Assembly: GCA_016191165.1 (NCBI GenBank) | Contig: JACPPF010000059.1 | Location: 1 to 61,763 of the forward strand | From: Planctomycetota bacterium | GTDB lineage: Bacteria; Planctomycetota; Planctomycetia; Gemmatales; Gemmataceae | DNA: 61,763 nucleotides | Reading direction: 5' to 3' | Notes under the pieces: model-generated | Told to the model about the DNA's origin: nothing | Seen by the model: only the letters and a program-made list of their open reading frames with translations | The model's database searches: none | Part shown: piece after piece, positions 1-9,844 of the stretch | How positions within the stretch are numbered: position 1 is the first letter of the stretch | Layout: every line of letters begins with the position of its first letter | Made by a program: the position numbers and the translations under genes

Positions 1-433
1 CGCGACGAGCGACGTTCCGCCAAGCGGGCTGACAAAGCGAGCGAAAACAACGAGCCGATAGGCCGGTCGTATATTGTGCGCGCTGACCGGAGAAAAAAAG
101 AAAAAAACGAATTGCACTTGACACCAACGACCTCATAGAAGAAGGCACGGTTAAGAGCGTTAGCTGATAGCAATTTGTTCTTATCAGTCAAAACGCTTAG
201 CATTGCGGCCGTCCGTCGTGCGCGCCGAGAATGCGGGAATCACCATTCAACCTTGCCTTCATCAGTTAGAGGGAGCTTGACATTCATCGTTACATCTGAA
301 CCGCGGATGCCACAGCCAGCGGCTATGGAGCACGAACGCCGCGACGAGCCGACATTAACCTCCGGAGTCGGCTGCTGTCAACGAATTGCCGGCCGGGTTC
401 AAATCCATCGATTTTGGGGTAACGAACAATCCC

Positions 434-507
434 CGAGCCGCCGGGCTTGTCCCGGCGGTGAACCGAGCCGACTCGGGAGGCACCGCCGGGACAAGCCCGG
501 CGGCTCG
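434..507. repeat. Long inverted repeat, family A
   Basis: Two 27-bp arms (434-460 and 481-507) are perfect reverse complements, separated by a 20-nt loop that itself contains a short CCGAG/CTCGG palindrome. The core GAGCCGCCGGGCTTGTCCCG recurs in imperfect form at 48092-48167. There is no T-tract, so it looks like a dispersed palindromic element rather than a terminator. Confidence 0.85.
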
Positions 508-594
508 TTGTGACGTTTTTTTTGAACCACGCGGAATTGGCGGCTCATCCTTTGCGATGACAAGCGACTTCCGCGCGTCATCGGGCGGAATTAT

Positions 595-616
595 CCCGCA
601 GCCTTTCGGCTGCGGG
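595..616. repeat. 22-nt hairpin repeat, family B
   Basis: The perfect palindromic hairpin has arms CCCGCAGCC and GGCTGCGGG with a 4-nt loop. The identical 22-mer or its complement occurs twice inside the YgiQ coding sequence (58362-58383 and 58398-58419). It is therefore a dispersed repeat rather than a local structure. Confidence 0.8.
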
Positions 617-1015
617 CTTGGGTGGCATCGCAATGTCGGTTGAGAAAAATGGCCTGTGGGCCGCTCGGAACGTGGCTATCCGCTCCTTCTGCGACGAAAA
701 ACCGTGAAAATTCCGCGGTTTCTCGTTGTTTGCAGGTACCCTCGGCCGTTGGGTAGGTGGGAATGCCCATACCCCCCGTTTCGTGAGAAGTCCTCGAGAA
801 AATTGTGGCAAGCAATGCTACAGTAAGGACTTGCGGATGGGATACGGCTATTCACTTACATTCAGCTGGGGGCGGCGGTTCGCCGGCAGCGATCTGGCAG
901 GAAAACCTGTCCAGGAATTTCCGAAGAATCGCCTCTGCCGGCGCCCGATTTTCGGGTACAATTATATCCTACCTCATGCCATCGCCTCCCTTTTTGTCCT
1001 TCCACGGATTGAACC

Positions 1016-3640
1016 ATGATGCCAACCTGCCGTTTTCTTTTCGCGTTCCTTGTGTCGGGGGCGGTCACCGCGACCGCTCGGGCGCAGGATGTGCAATACA
1101 ATCGCGACATTCGGCCGATCCTCACGGAGAACTGTTTCAAGTGCCACGGGCCGGCCGCGAAGAAGGGCGGCTTTCGGCTCGACGTGCGCGAGGTGGCGCT
1201 TCAGCCGGCGCGGAGCAAGGCCAGGCCAATCGTGCCGGGGAAGCCAAACGAGAGCGAACTGGTCAAGCGCATCGTCAGCAAGGACCCCGAAGCGGTGATG
1301 CCGCCCCCCAGCGCCCACAAGGTGCTCAAGCCGGCGGAAATCGAGTTGCTGAAGAAATGGATCGCGCAAGGCGCGAAATATCAAAAACACTGGTCGTTCG
1401 AGGCGCCGGCCAACGTTAAAGTTCCGAAGAACGGCATGAAGAATCCCATTGACGCTTTCATCCTCGATCGGCTCAAGCGCGAGGGCTTGAAGCTGTCGCC
1501 GGAAGCGGATCGGCCGACGCTGATTCGCCGCGTGGCGTTCGCGCTCACGGGACTGCCGCCGACGCCGACCGAGGCGGATTTGTTTGTCAAGGATCAATCA
1601 GCAAATGCCTACGAGAAAATGGTGGATCGCTACCTCGCATCGAAACACTACGGTGAAGAGATGGCCCGGCACTGGCTTGATCTCGCGCGCTACGCCGACA
1701 CGCACGGACTGCACCTCGACAACGAGCGCCAGATGTGGCTCTACCGCGACTGGGTCGTGCGGGCCTTCAACGACAACATGCCGTTCGACCGTTTCACCAT
1801 CGAGCAGATCGCTGGAGACCTCGTGCCGAAGGCGACGAGCGAGCAGATCATCGCGACCGGGTTCAATCGCTGCAACGTCTCGACGAGCGAGGGGGGCTCC
1901 ATCAACGATGAGTGGATTTTCCGCAATGCGGTCGATCGCGCGTCAACGACGATGGAAACGTTCCTCGCGCTCACCGGCGGGTGTGCCGTTTGCCACGATC
2001 ATAAATTCGATCCAATTAGCGCCAAGGATTTTTATTCGTTCTACGCCTTCTTCTATTCAATCGACGGCCCCGCGATGGACGGCAACGCCCTGCTGACGGC
2101 GCCGACGTTCAAGACGCCGACGGCGCCGCAGGCAAGACGTCTGGAGGAGATTGCCAACCTGATCTCCAGCACGCAGGCCGAGGTTCTGGAGAAAACCAAA
2201 TCGCTCCAGTACACCGATCCGGCGACCCTCCCCGGAGTCCAGGGCAAACTGGACCCGACCAGATCGTTCCAGGCCTGGCGGGCAAGTGCTGGCAAAAACA
2301 CCAAGAGTGTCCCCAAGGAGATTGTTGCCTTGCTCAAACAACCCAAGGCGACACCGGACGGCGAAGCAAAACTACGCGAATTCTACCTACAGACGGTTTG
2401 TGCTGACACGAAGGTGTTTTTCTTACCGCTGACGAGCCGCATCGGCGCGTTGACCAGGGAGCGGGATCAACTCACCAAGGCGATCCCTGGCACGTTCATA
2501 TTCAAGGATATGGCCCAACCGCGGCCGAGCTTTGTGATGATGCGCGGGCAGTACAACAAGCCCGGCGAGAAGGTCGAGCCGAACACGCCGAGCTTTTTGC
2601 CGCCGATGAAGAAAACAAATGGCCGGGCGAATCGGCTTGATCTGGCGAACTGGATTGTGTCGCCTGGGAGCCCGCTAACGGGGCGCGTGGCGGTCAATCG
2701 TTACTGGCAACAATTCTTCGGCACCGGCCTGGTAAAATCGAGCGGCGACTTCGGCGCTCAAGGCGAAGTGCCGAGCCATCCGGAGTTGCTCGATTGGTTG
2801 GCTTTGGAGTTTGTGCATCCGTTTAGCCGCTCGCCTTTGCCGAGCGGAGGGGGCCCGCTCGCCAAAGGCGAGCGGCTAAACGGTTGGAACGTCAAGGCCC
2901 TCGTGCGCCTTATGGTGACGTCGCAGACGTTCCGCCAGTCTTCGCGCGTCACGACCGATCTGTTCAAGCGAGATCCGGAAAACCGTCTTTACGCCCGCGG
3001 CCCGCGTTTCCGCCTGGACGCCGAGCAGGTTCGCGATAACGCGCTCTTCGTCAGCGGCCTGATGGTGTCCGAGATGGGCGGCCGTGGCGTGAGGCCCTAC
3101 CAGCCGCCGCGCATCTGGGAGCCGGTCGCGTTCTCCGGCTCCAACACCGGCGCCTACGTGCAGGACAAGGGCGCCGGGCTTTATCGCCGCAGTCTCTACA
3201 CGTTCATCAAGCGTACGGCGCCGCATCCGTTCATGTCGAACTTCGACGCCCCGAACCGCGAGTCCACCTGCAACCGGCGTGAACGTAGCAACACGCCCCT
3301 GCAAGCGCTGCAACTGATGAACGACGTCCAGCACTTCGAGGCCGCACGCAAATTCGCCGAGCGCCTCATGGTCGAGGGCGGCAAAACGCCCGCGGAGCGC
3401 ATCCGCTTCGGCTACCGCGTCGTGCTGGCGCGCGAACCCGAGGCACTCGAAGCGGAGGTCGTCGGCAAGACGCTGACGCAGTTCCTCGCTCGCTATCAAA
3501 AGGACCCAGCATCCGCGGCGAAAGCGTTGCGCGTCGGCGAATCGCCGATTCGGCCAGGCCTGGCGGAACCGGAGTTGGCGGCATACACGCTGATCGCCAA
3601 TTTGCTGTTGAACCTCGATGAGACGGTGATGCGGAATTAG
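1016..3640 (+). CDS. PSD1-type secreted protein, cytochrome c-like with DUF1549 and DUF1553
   Basis: This 874-residue protein belongs to the planctomycete PSD1 group. It has a signal peptide (about 1-23, ending ARA), then a cytochrome c-like domain with the heme motif CFKCH at residues 40-44. DUF1549 follows at roughly 140-350, with a second CxxCH at 323-327, and DUF1553 occupies roughly 510-850. Such proteins are usually encoded next to a DUF1501 gene; here a decayed DUF1501 start lies 0.9 kb downstream and an intact one at 5428. Their biochemical role is not settled; an extracytoplasmic redox or polysaccharide-related role is inference. A segment of about 22 residues (near 601-623) is encoded by an inserted palindrome and interrupts the motif before GWNVKAL. 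The start is a double ATG; the first is used here. Confidence 0.93.
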   Translation: MMPTCRFLFAFLVSGAVTATARAQDVQYNRDIRPILTENCFKCHGPAAKKGGFRLDVREVALQPARSKARPIVPGKPNESELVKRIVSKDPEAVMPPPSAHKVLKPAEIELLKKWIAQGAKYQKHWSFEAPANVKVPKNGMKNPIDAFILDRLKREGLKLSPEADRPTLIRRVAFALTGLPPTPTEADLFVKDQSANAYEKMVDRYLASKHYGEEMARHWLDLARYADTHGLHLDNERQMWLYRDWVVRAFNDNMPFDRFTIEQIAGDLVPKATSEQIIATGFNRCNVSTSEGGSINDEWIFRNAVDRASTTMETFLALTGGCAVCHDHKFDPISAKDFYSFYAFFYSIDGPAMDGNALLTAPTFKTPTAPQARRLEEIANLISSTQAEVLEKTKSLQYTDPATLPGVQGKLDPTRSFQAWRASAGKNTKSVPKEIVALLKQPKATPDGEAKLREFYLQTVCADTKVFFLPLTSRIGALTRERDQLTKAIPGTFIFKDMAQPRPSFVMMRGQYNKPGEKVEPNTPSFLPPMKKTNGRANRLDLANWIVSPGSPLTGRVAVNRYWQQFFGTGLVKSSGDFGAQGEVPSHPELLDWLALEFVHPFSRSPLPSGGGPLAKGERLNGWNVKALVRLMVTSQTFRQSSRVTTDLFKRDPENRLYARGPRFRLDAEQVRDNALFVSGLMVSEMGGRGVRPYQPPRIWEPVAFSGSNTGAYVQDKGAGLYRRSLYTFIKRTAPHPFMSNFDAPNRESTCNRRERSNTPLQALQLMNDVQHFEAARKFAERLMVEGGKTPAERIRFGYRVVLAREPEALEAEVVGKTLTQFLARYQKDPASAAKALRVGESPIRPGLAEPELAAYTLIANLLLNLDETVMRN
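2819..2883 (+). repeat. Palindromic element inserted in frame in the PSD1 gene
   Basis: Arms 2819-2847 and 2855-2883 are 29-bp reverse complements with one mismatch, separated by 7 nt. The element is fully translated (about 22 residues including PFSRSPLPSGG) between the family-typical stretches LLDWLALEFV and GWNVKALVRL. These stretches are normally separated by only two or three residues. The reading frame is kept on both sides. Confidence 0.85.
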
Positions 3641-3661
3641 GGTTGAAGAAGGAGGTGGATC

Positions 3662-4291
3662 ATGAGCACGATGACGGTACCGCTGAACCCATTTGATGCG
3701 CCTTTGAACGGGTTGCCTACCAGCATTCAGATGACGCCGGCCGTGGCGATGACCCAGGACCAGTTCTTCGCTTTTTGCCAGCAGAACCCAGACAAGCGTT
3801 TTGAACGAACGGCCCTAGGGGAGTTGATTATCATGCCGCCGATAGGTCTTGAGGGTGGCCTTCACGAAGGGGAAGTTTATCGACAACTCGCCAATTGGTC
3901 CCTTGCATTCGGGAAGGGCAAGGCGACCAACTCCAATGTGGGTTTCATCCTGCCCAACGGGGCCAATCGCGCACCGGACGCATCGTGGCTTTCACCGGAG
4001 CAAATGGCCTCCCTCACGGCCGAACAGCGGAAGAAGTTCCCACCTCTTTGCCCATTCTTTCTCACGGAGGTTCGCTCGCCCAGCGACGGCCTCAAGAAAC
4101 TGCAAGAAAAAATGGAAGAGTACATCGCCAACGGCTGCCAACTCGGTTGGCTCATCGATCCGGACAAGAAACAGGTCCACGTCTACCGCCCAGGCCAACC
4201 GCCGCAGGTGTTCGACGATCTGTTGACGATCAGCGGCGAACCGGAGTTGCCGGGCTTCGTGCTGGACCTGGAGCCGGTGTGGCGGCCGTGA
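3662..4291 (+). CDS. Uma2-family putative endonuclease
   Basis: The 209-residue protein matches the Uma2 family (PF05685, PD-(D/E)xK nuclease fold) in size and motifs. It has an N-terminal MTQDQFFAFCQQNP segment, RAPDASWL with the presumed catalytic Asp, FFLTEVRSPSD carrying the Glu of the ExK-like site, and a GWLIDPD strand near the end. A very strong Shine-Dalgarno sequence, AGGAGGTG, precedes the ATG. It starts 21 bp after the PSD1 stop and may be co-transcribed with it. It is distant from the three tandem Uma2 copies at 9901-11931. The biological role of Uma2 proteins, which are abundant in planctomycetes and cyanobacteria, is unknown. Confidence 0.88.
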   Translation: MSTMTVPLNPFDAPLNGLPTSIQMTPAVAMTQDQFFAFCQQNPDKRFERTALGELIIMPPIGLEGGLHEGEVYRQLANWSLAFGKGKATNSNVGFILPNGANRAPDASWLSPEQMASLTAEQRKKFPPLCPFFLTEVRSPSDGLKKLQEKMEEYIANGCQLGWLIDPDKKQVHVYRPGQPPQVFDDLLTISGEPELPGFVLDLEPVWRP

Positions 4292-4332
4292 GGTGAGTAA
4301 AGGCGAATCCTAGACGACAAAGGAGAAAAATC

Positions 4333-4506
4333 ATGGCCAAAAGAAAGCCTCGCACCTACGAGCCGGTACAAGCGCGTCGATCAAAAAAAGCCAAGGTTTT
4401 GGGCGCGGAATCCCTGAAGCGCGTTAGCGCGTTTGATTTGCGGAAGGAGGCATTCGTTGCCGCTATTCGAAAAGGCAAGGATCGAAGCATGGTCGGTGGA
4501 CGATAG
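4333..4506 (+). CDS. Small basic hypothetical protein
   Basis: A 57-codon frame begins MAKRKPRTYEPVQ and ends SMVGGR. It is rich in Lys and Arg and has a good AAAGGAG ribosome site 7 nt before its ATG. It follows the Uma2 gene by 41 bp. I recognise no family. The strong ribosome site and position in a same-strand series support translation, but the gene could also be the remnant of a longer one. Confidence 0.5.
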   Translation: MAKRKPRTYEPVQARRSKKAKVLGAESLKRVSAFDLRKEAFVAAIRKGKDRSMVGGR

Positions 4507-4545
4507 CTACGAACCCCCAAAACGAAAACAGCCGAGGAAGCACAA

Positions 4546-4620
4546 ATGAATCGCTTATTCGACTTCCACCTCCACCAAAACCGCCGGCAGTCCTTTGGCT
4601 CGGACGGGCCTTGGCGTTAG
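4546..4620 (+). pseudogene. Fragment of a DUF1501 5' end
   Basis: This 25-codon frame (24 residues plus stop) begins MNRLFDFHLHQNRRQ and parallels the start of the intact DUF1501 gene at 5428 (MNPLFDYHLHQTRRQ) over about 75 bp. Several differences are synonymous (Asn, Arg, Phe and Ser codons). After the conserved start it goes out of frame and stops. A GAGGA ribosome site is still present. It looks like the displaced original start of the gene that once followed the PSD1 gene. Confidence 0.8.
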
Positions 4621-4675
4621 TTGGATATCCATGAATTATCTGGTAGTATTGCCGTAGGTAGCAGGAGTTCTCGCC

Positions 4676-4951
4676 ATGCCATCGGTGACGGTTTCGGACG
4701 AAGTATTCAATCGCCTCGCCGAGCAAGCGAGTGCGCGCAACGTGACCATCGAACAATTAGTCGCTCCCCTGTTGGAACTTGCCGCGGGGAGCAATGCCAT
4801 CCAAGGTCCGGCGTCAACGCCCGCCTTCGAAGACTGGAAGCAGGGCTTTGGCGCCTGGATGTCCGACGTGCAGAGACGCGCCAACCGCTATCCGCCCGGA
4901 TTTGTTTTGGACGACAGCCGTGAGAGCATTTACCAGGCCTGCGGCGAATGA
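4676..4951 (+). CDS. VapB-like antitoxin, probable DNA-binding partner of the PIN protein
   Basis: The 91-residue protein begins MPSVTVSDEVFNRLAEQASARN. Its short strand-helix pattern resembles ribbon-helix-helix antitoxins, and its more variable C-terminal half would be the toxin-binding part. AGGAG lies about 7 nt before the ATG. Its stop overlaps the start of the PIN-domain gene (ATGA at 4948-4951), the classic arrangement of a VapBC pair. Neutralising the PIN toxin and repressing its own promoter are inferred from that layout. The family assignment is by pattern only. Confidence 0.7.
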   Translation: MPSVTVSDEVFNRLAEQASARNVTIEQLVAPLLELAAGSNAIQGPASTPAFEDWKQGFGAWMSDVQRRANRYPPGFVLDDSRESIYQACGE

Positions 4952-5415
4952 ATATCCTCCTGGATTCCAACGTGTTATTGCGTTTGACTGACCCGACCAG
5001 TGCATCGCATGGGATCGCGTTGACGGCCGTGGCTTCGCTTCGCGCCCAGGGGGACGTTCTTTACATCGTTCCGCAGTGCGTGTACGAGTTTTGGGTAGTT
5101 GCCGGCCGTCCTATTGCCAAGAACGGGCTTGGCCTTTCGGTCGCTGAGTGTATTCGAGAATTGGCCCATGTTGAGATGTCGTTTCCGTTGCTCGATGACA
5201 AGCCGATGTTGTACACGGAATGGAAAACACTCGTCATGACTTTTGGATGTCAAGGGAAAGTTGCCCATGATGCTCGCTACGTCGCTGCCATGCGCACGTA
5301 CGGCCTTAGCCACCTACTGACTTTCAATGTCGGTGATTTCGCACGTTATCCGGGATTGGTCGCCCTCGACCCAAATACAATTGCCGCATCGGCGCCGCAA
5401 GCCAATACGCCCTGA
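4948..5415 (+). CDS. PIN-domain toxin, VapC-like ribonuclease
   Basis: The 155-residue protein starts MNILLDSNVLLRLTDP, with the first acidic residue of the PIN active site in LLDSNVLL. Further candidate acidic positions lie in the VAHDARYVAAM segment and in LLTFNVGDFARY near the C-terminus, as in PIN nucleases. VapC toxins cleave RNA and are held inactive by their antitoxin; here the partner is the overlapping upstream gene. The pair sits between a DUF1501 5' fragment (4546-4620) and an intact DUF1501 gene starting 12 bp downstream. Confidence 0.85.
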   Translation: MNILLDSNVLLRLTDPTSASHGIALTAVASLRAQGDVLYIVPQCVYEFWVVAGRPIAKNGLGLSVAECIRELAHVEMSFPLLDDKPMLYTEWKTLVMTFGCQGKVAHDARYVAAMRTYGLSHLLTFNVGDFARYPGLVALDPNTIAASAPQANTP

Positions 5416-5427
5416 TGGGAGAAACTC

Positions 5428-6906
<1,479 letters not shown>

Positions 6907-6999
6907 TCGCAGTCTAACTTTCGATCTACGCGCGTGCGTGAGCGGTTTACCCGGTGTGGCGGCGCGCCGGGGCGGACCGATGCCCCGTGAGAAAGGAAC

Positions 7000-7270
7000 A
7001 TGGCTGGGGAGTTCTTTTTTTTTGGACCGACGAAGACATTGAATACATCGCCGAGCATGACCTGACGCCTGCCGATTTCGAGTACGTTCTTGCCAACGCC
7101 GTTGATAAAGGCAAGAGTGATTCGTCCGGGCGCCGGTCGTCTGGGGATATACTGTGGATGGGCGATTCATCATGGCCGTCTATCAGAGGCTCGAGGATGG
7201 GACCATTCCGCCGGTGACGGCGTATGAAGTGCCGGAACAACGCGCCAAGAAAAAGAAACGGAAGAATTAA
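7000..7270 (+). pseudogene. Toxin-like gene broken by a frameshift
   Basis: One frame encodes WTDEDIEYIAEHDLTPADFE and continues to about 7130. A second frame then carries on with GYTVDGRFIMAVYQRLEDGT and a basic end (KKKKRKN) to the stop at 7268-7270. Together they read as one small protein of about 85 residues resembling toxin-type partners of HTH proteins, split by a one-base shift near 7125-7136. The only plausible ATG (7000) is also out of frame because of a run of nine T after 7014. The intact helix-turn-helix-like gene follows 3 bp later. Confidence 0.6.
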
Positions 7271-7273
7271 GCC

Positions 7274-7639
7274 ATGAAGACGACACAAACAAGACGGCGA
7301 AATGTCCAGCTCACCGACGCCCAGCGTCAGCAACTGCGAAGGGATCGCGATTTGATCGCCAAGGAATTGCCGGACCTGATCGCCAAGCATCAGCGTATTT
7401 GCGATGCAAAGGAAGAGCCGACAGTGAGCGGCGCGCTCAGGCGGGCGATCCATTCGAGCAAGATTCTCCTGGACGACCTGGCCGATCGTGCCGGGACCAA
7501 CCTGACAACGTTGGACGCCTTCCTGACCGGCGAACGCCCGCTCACGTCGGACCTGATCGATCGGTTGACGAAGATTCTGAAGCTCAAGCTGGAGTCGGCG
7601 AACGGCAAAGCGAAGCCGCGGCGGGCGAAGGCGGGGTGA
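7274..7639 (+). CDS. XRE-like helix-turn-helix protein, probable antitoxin or regulator
   Basis: The 121-residue protein has an alpha-helical N-terminus (LTDAQRQQLRRDRDLIAKEL). A segment ILLDDLADRAGTNLTTLDAF follows that fits a helix-turn-helix of the XRE type, and the tail is basic (KAKPRRAKAG). It lies 3 bp after a frameshifted toxin-like gene, so the pair looks like a toxin-antitoxin module whose toxin has been lost while the antitoxin survives. Assignment to a DNA-binding family is by motif only. Confidence 0.65.
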   Translation: MKTTQTRRRNVQLTDAQRQQLRRDRDLIAKELPDLIAKHQRICDAKEEPTVSGALRRAIHSSKILLDDLADRAGTNLTTLDAFLTGERPLTSDLIDRLTKILKLKLESANGKAKPRRAKAG

Positions 7640-7689
7640 GCGGCGGGACGTGCCGCGTGATTAGTTGAATGCGTCACGGAGGAATTCCA

Positions 7690-7710
7690 ATGGGCCAGCG
7701 TATTCCGTAA
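7690..7710 (+). other. Tiny leader frame before the J-domain gene
   Basis: A six-codon frame (MGQRIP, then stop) has a near-perfect GGAGGAA ribosome site and ends 33 bp before the ATG of the J-domain/ComM gene. That downstream gene has only a weak ribosome site of its own. The frame could be a leader peptide or the remnant of an older gene start. Confidence 0.3.
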
Positions 7711-7743
7711 TGGCGGGATTAACCACCGTTGAGTGAATTCGCC

Positions 7744-9759
7744 ATGCAACCTGATTACTACGAAATCCTTCAGGTAACACCATCTGCGGACTTGGAAGTC
7801 ATTCAAGCCGCCTACAAACGGCTTGCGTTCAAGTACCACCCTGACCGAAATTTCGAGGCAGACGCACAAAAGAAAATACGGGAATTGAACGAGGCCTTTG
7901 AAGTGCTCTCCGACCCGCAGCGGCGAATTCGTTACGACGCCGAACGAAAAAAGGGCAAAATGATTTGTCGGCCTTCGGGGACGGAAATTGCCGCTGTGGA
8001 CACCCAGCCGATTCGCGCCCAGGCGATGACTAGCCGCATGATTCTCCACAGCGCAGTCCTACGCGGAATCGTTGCAGTGAAGGTTGAGATTCAAATCGCG
8101 TTCACTCCAGCGGTGGACGAGGACTCCGAGCAAGGTTTCGTAATTGTTGGGCTACAAAAGCGCGAGATTGACGAGGGCCGCGTCCGGCTTCAGCAAGCTT
8201 TTGCCGCCAGCGGTTTTCGTTGGCCGGATGGACTCATTGTCGTAAACCTTGCTCCTGCGGACCTGTCAAAAGGAGGGACAACGCTTGACCTGCCCCTCGC
8301 ACTTTCCATTCTGGCGGCCAGCGGGAGTATAAGACCGGCGGCGCAATGTTACGCCATCGGGGAATTGAATTTTGACGGCAGTTTGCGTCGTTGCCTCGGC
8401 GCTATCAGCGTGGGGAGAATGGTTCCCGATCAATCCGTTTTGATCGCACCAGTGGGAAATCGCTTCGAACTTGGGCTGCTCCATCAGATCACCGGTCCTG
8501 GACGAAAGCAATTCTCCCCGTTTGTGGTAAGGAATCTTTCCGAGGCCGTAGCGGCTTTTGAAGGACGCGAGCAGCCCTTGCCGAAAATCAGCAACAGCGA
8601 GCTAAAACCCGCGTTTAACGCCGGAAAGAACTTTAGGGACATTAGAGGTCAGGAGCTAGCAAAAAAGGCATTGGAAGTCGCAGCTGCGGGTGGGCACAAC
8701 GTGCTGTTAATAGGCCCTCCAGGAGAAGGCAAGACGATGCTCGCCGCCGCGTTGCCTACTATCCTGCCTCGTTTGAGTGCTTCCGAAATTATTGAGTTGA
8801 CCCAAATCTATAGCGCCAAGGGGGAGTTGACTTCGGAAGACCAGGTTGTGCTTCACCGTCCTTTCCGCAAGGTTCACGTTGGCGCGTCCGTGGAAGCCAT
8901 TATTGGTGGGGGCAGCGGTTTTGCAAAGCCTGGGGAAATCACGCTTGCGCACAGGGGCGTGCTTTTCATGGATGAGCTCCCCAAATTCAGTACCAGGCTC
9001 TTCGATGAAATGCTAACGCCGTTGCAAGATGGGATGGTTCATATTCCGCGCAAGGATGGCGTGGCCCATTATCCTTGTCAAATAATGTTAGTGGGGGCAA
9101 TGAATCCATGTCCATGCACGCTTGATGGCGAATTTCTTTGTGACCGATGTCGTTGCAAGATGTCGATCGCACAAAACGCGTGTCCGGAATGCGGCTCCAC
9201 GCAAAAAACCTCGCGCTGTAAATGTACACGAAAACAGATTCAGGCATATAGAACCGAAATCAATCCGGCGTTCTTGGACCGTATTGATTTGACTGTCCGT
9301 GTCGGATCGTTGACCGTCGAGGAGCAATTTGGGCCCGTAACCCAGAATGAGGACTCGGAGGCCATTCGGAAGCGAGTTGAAGCGGCGCGCGCGATGCAGA
9401 CGAAACGATTTAAGGACACAAGAATTCATGTTAACGCGCGAATACCAGGTGGGGAGGTTGACAAATATTGCAAAACAACACCCGCAGCTTTTGCAGCGCT
9501 AAAGGAAGCAGCGCGGCGTGTCACGCAGATAAATATGCGCCGGCGTGATAAATTGCTAATGGTTGCCAGGACGGTCGCCGACCTGAATAACTCACCGACA
9601 ATATCGAAGAAACACATTGTTACGGCCGCTGACCTTTGCGGCCATGACAAAGTACGCGAGTTCCTAAGCGCTCAGGGCGAAGAATGCTCGTCGTGCGGAA
9701 ATGTCATTCGCATCGGCGACAAGTACTGTGGCCATTGTGGGAATTTATGGAAACGCTGA
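7744..9759 (+). CDS. J-domain fused to a ComM/YifB-like AAA+ ATPase with zinc ribbons
   Basis: This 671-residue protein joins parts not normally found together. Residues 4-66 are a DnaJ J-domain with the HPD motif at 32-34 (YHPDRNFEAD), the signature for stimulating Hsp70. Residues about 100-275 match the N-terminal domain of ComM/YifB (VIVGLQ, VNLAPADLSKGG, LDLPLALSILAAS). The Mg-chelatase-type AAA+ core follows, with Walker A GPPGEGKT at 324-331, Walker B GVLFMDE at 405-411 and the AMNPCPC motif at 452-458. An expanded cysteine-rich insert (466-494) and a C-terminal zinc ribbon (CSSCG..CGHCG, 648-665) are present. YifB proteins are usually about 500 residues; ComM is a branch-migration helicase in transformation. 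ATG 7744 is chosen because the J-domain begins at once. Its base composition seems less GC-rich than its neighbours, hinting at transfer. Confidence 0.9.
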   Translation: MQPDYYEILQVTPSADLEVIQAAYKRLAFKYHPDRNFEADAQKKIRELNEAFEVLSDPQRRIRYDAERKKGKMICRPSGTEIAAVDTQPIRAQAMTSRMILHSAVLRGIVAVKVEIQIAFTPAVDEDSEQGFVIVGLQKREIDEGRVRLQQAFAASGFRWPDGLIVVNLAPADLSKGGTTLDLPLALSILAASGSIRPAAQCYAIGELNFDGSLRRCLGAISVGRMVPDQSVLIAPVGNRFELGLLHQITGPGRKQFSPFVVRNLSEAVAAFEGREQPLPKISNSELKPAFNAGKNFRDIRGQELAKKALEVAAAGGHNVLLIGPPGEGKTMLAAALPTILPRLSASEIIELTQIYSAKGELTSEDQVVLHRPFRKVHVGASVEAIIGGGSGFAKPGEITLAHRGVLFMDELPKFSTRLFDEMLTPLQDGMVHIPRKDGVAHYPCQIMLVGAMNPCPCTLDGEFLCDRCRCKMSIAQNACPECGSTQKTSRCKCTRKQIQAYRTEINPAFLDRIDLTVRVGSLTVEEQFGPVTQNEDSEAIRKRVEAARAMQTKRFKDTRIHVNARIPGGEVDKYCKTTPAAFAALKEAARRVTQINMRRRDKLLMVARTVADLNNSPTISKKHIVTAADLCGHDKVREFLSAQGEECSSCGNVIRIGDKYCGHCGNLWKR

Positions 9760-9778
9760 TAGCCCGGTCTAATTGCAC

Positions 9779-9807
9779 CAACACGATGGGCCTCCGCTCG
9801 ATGGCGT
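9779..9807 (+). repeat. Possible DUF1501 5'-end fragment
   Basis: This 29-bp stretch matches 11992-12020 in the signal-peptide region of DUF1501-B with about three mismatches (shared reading TMGL-SMA). It lies just left of the three tandem Uma2 genes, while the intact DUF1501 lies just right of them. The match is short, so the call is tentative. Confidence 0.4.
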
Positions 9808-9844
9808 TTGTGTTGCCCTGGCACGGCGATGCCTTCGCTAACGC

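Larger units (their letters stand above)
1..1015. other. Non-coding upstream region with repeats
   Basis: No convincing gene is visible in this kilobase. Open frames are short, overlap one another on both strands and show no recognisable domain. The stretch holds a perfect inverted repeat (434-507) and a 22-nt hairpin (595-616) that recur elsewhere in the window. The last part is the upstream region of the PSD1-type gene starting at 1016; I could not place a convincing promoter there. Confidence 0.6.

Noticed and set aside
118-146. TTGACA at 118-123 as the -35 box of a promoter
   Set aside because: The sequence 16-18 nt downstream does not resemble a -10 box and no gene follows.
396-407. GGGTTCAAATCC, resembling a tRNA T-arm
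   Set aside because: The flanking bases do not form the 5-bp T-stem, and no acceptor, D-arm or anticodon arm fits upstream.
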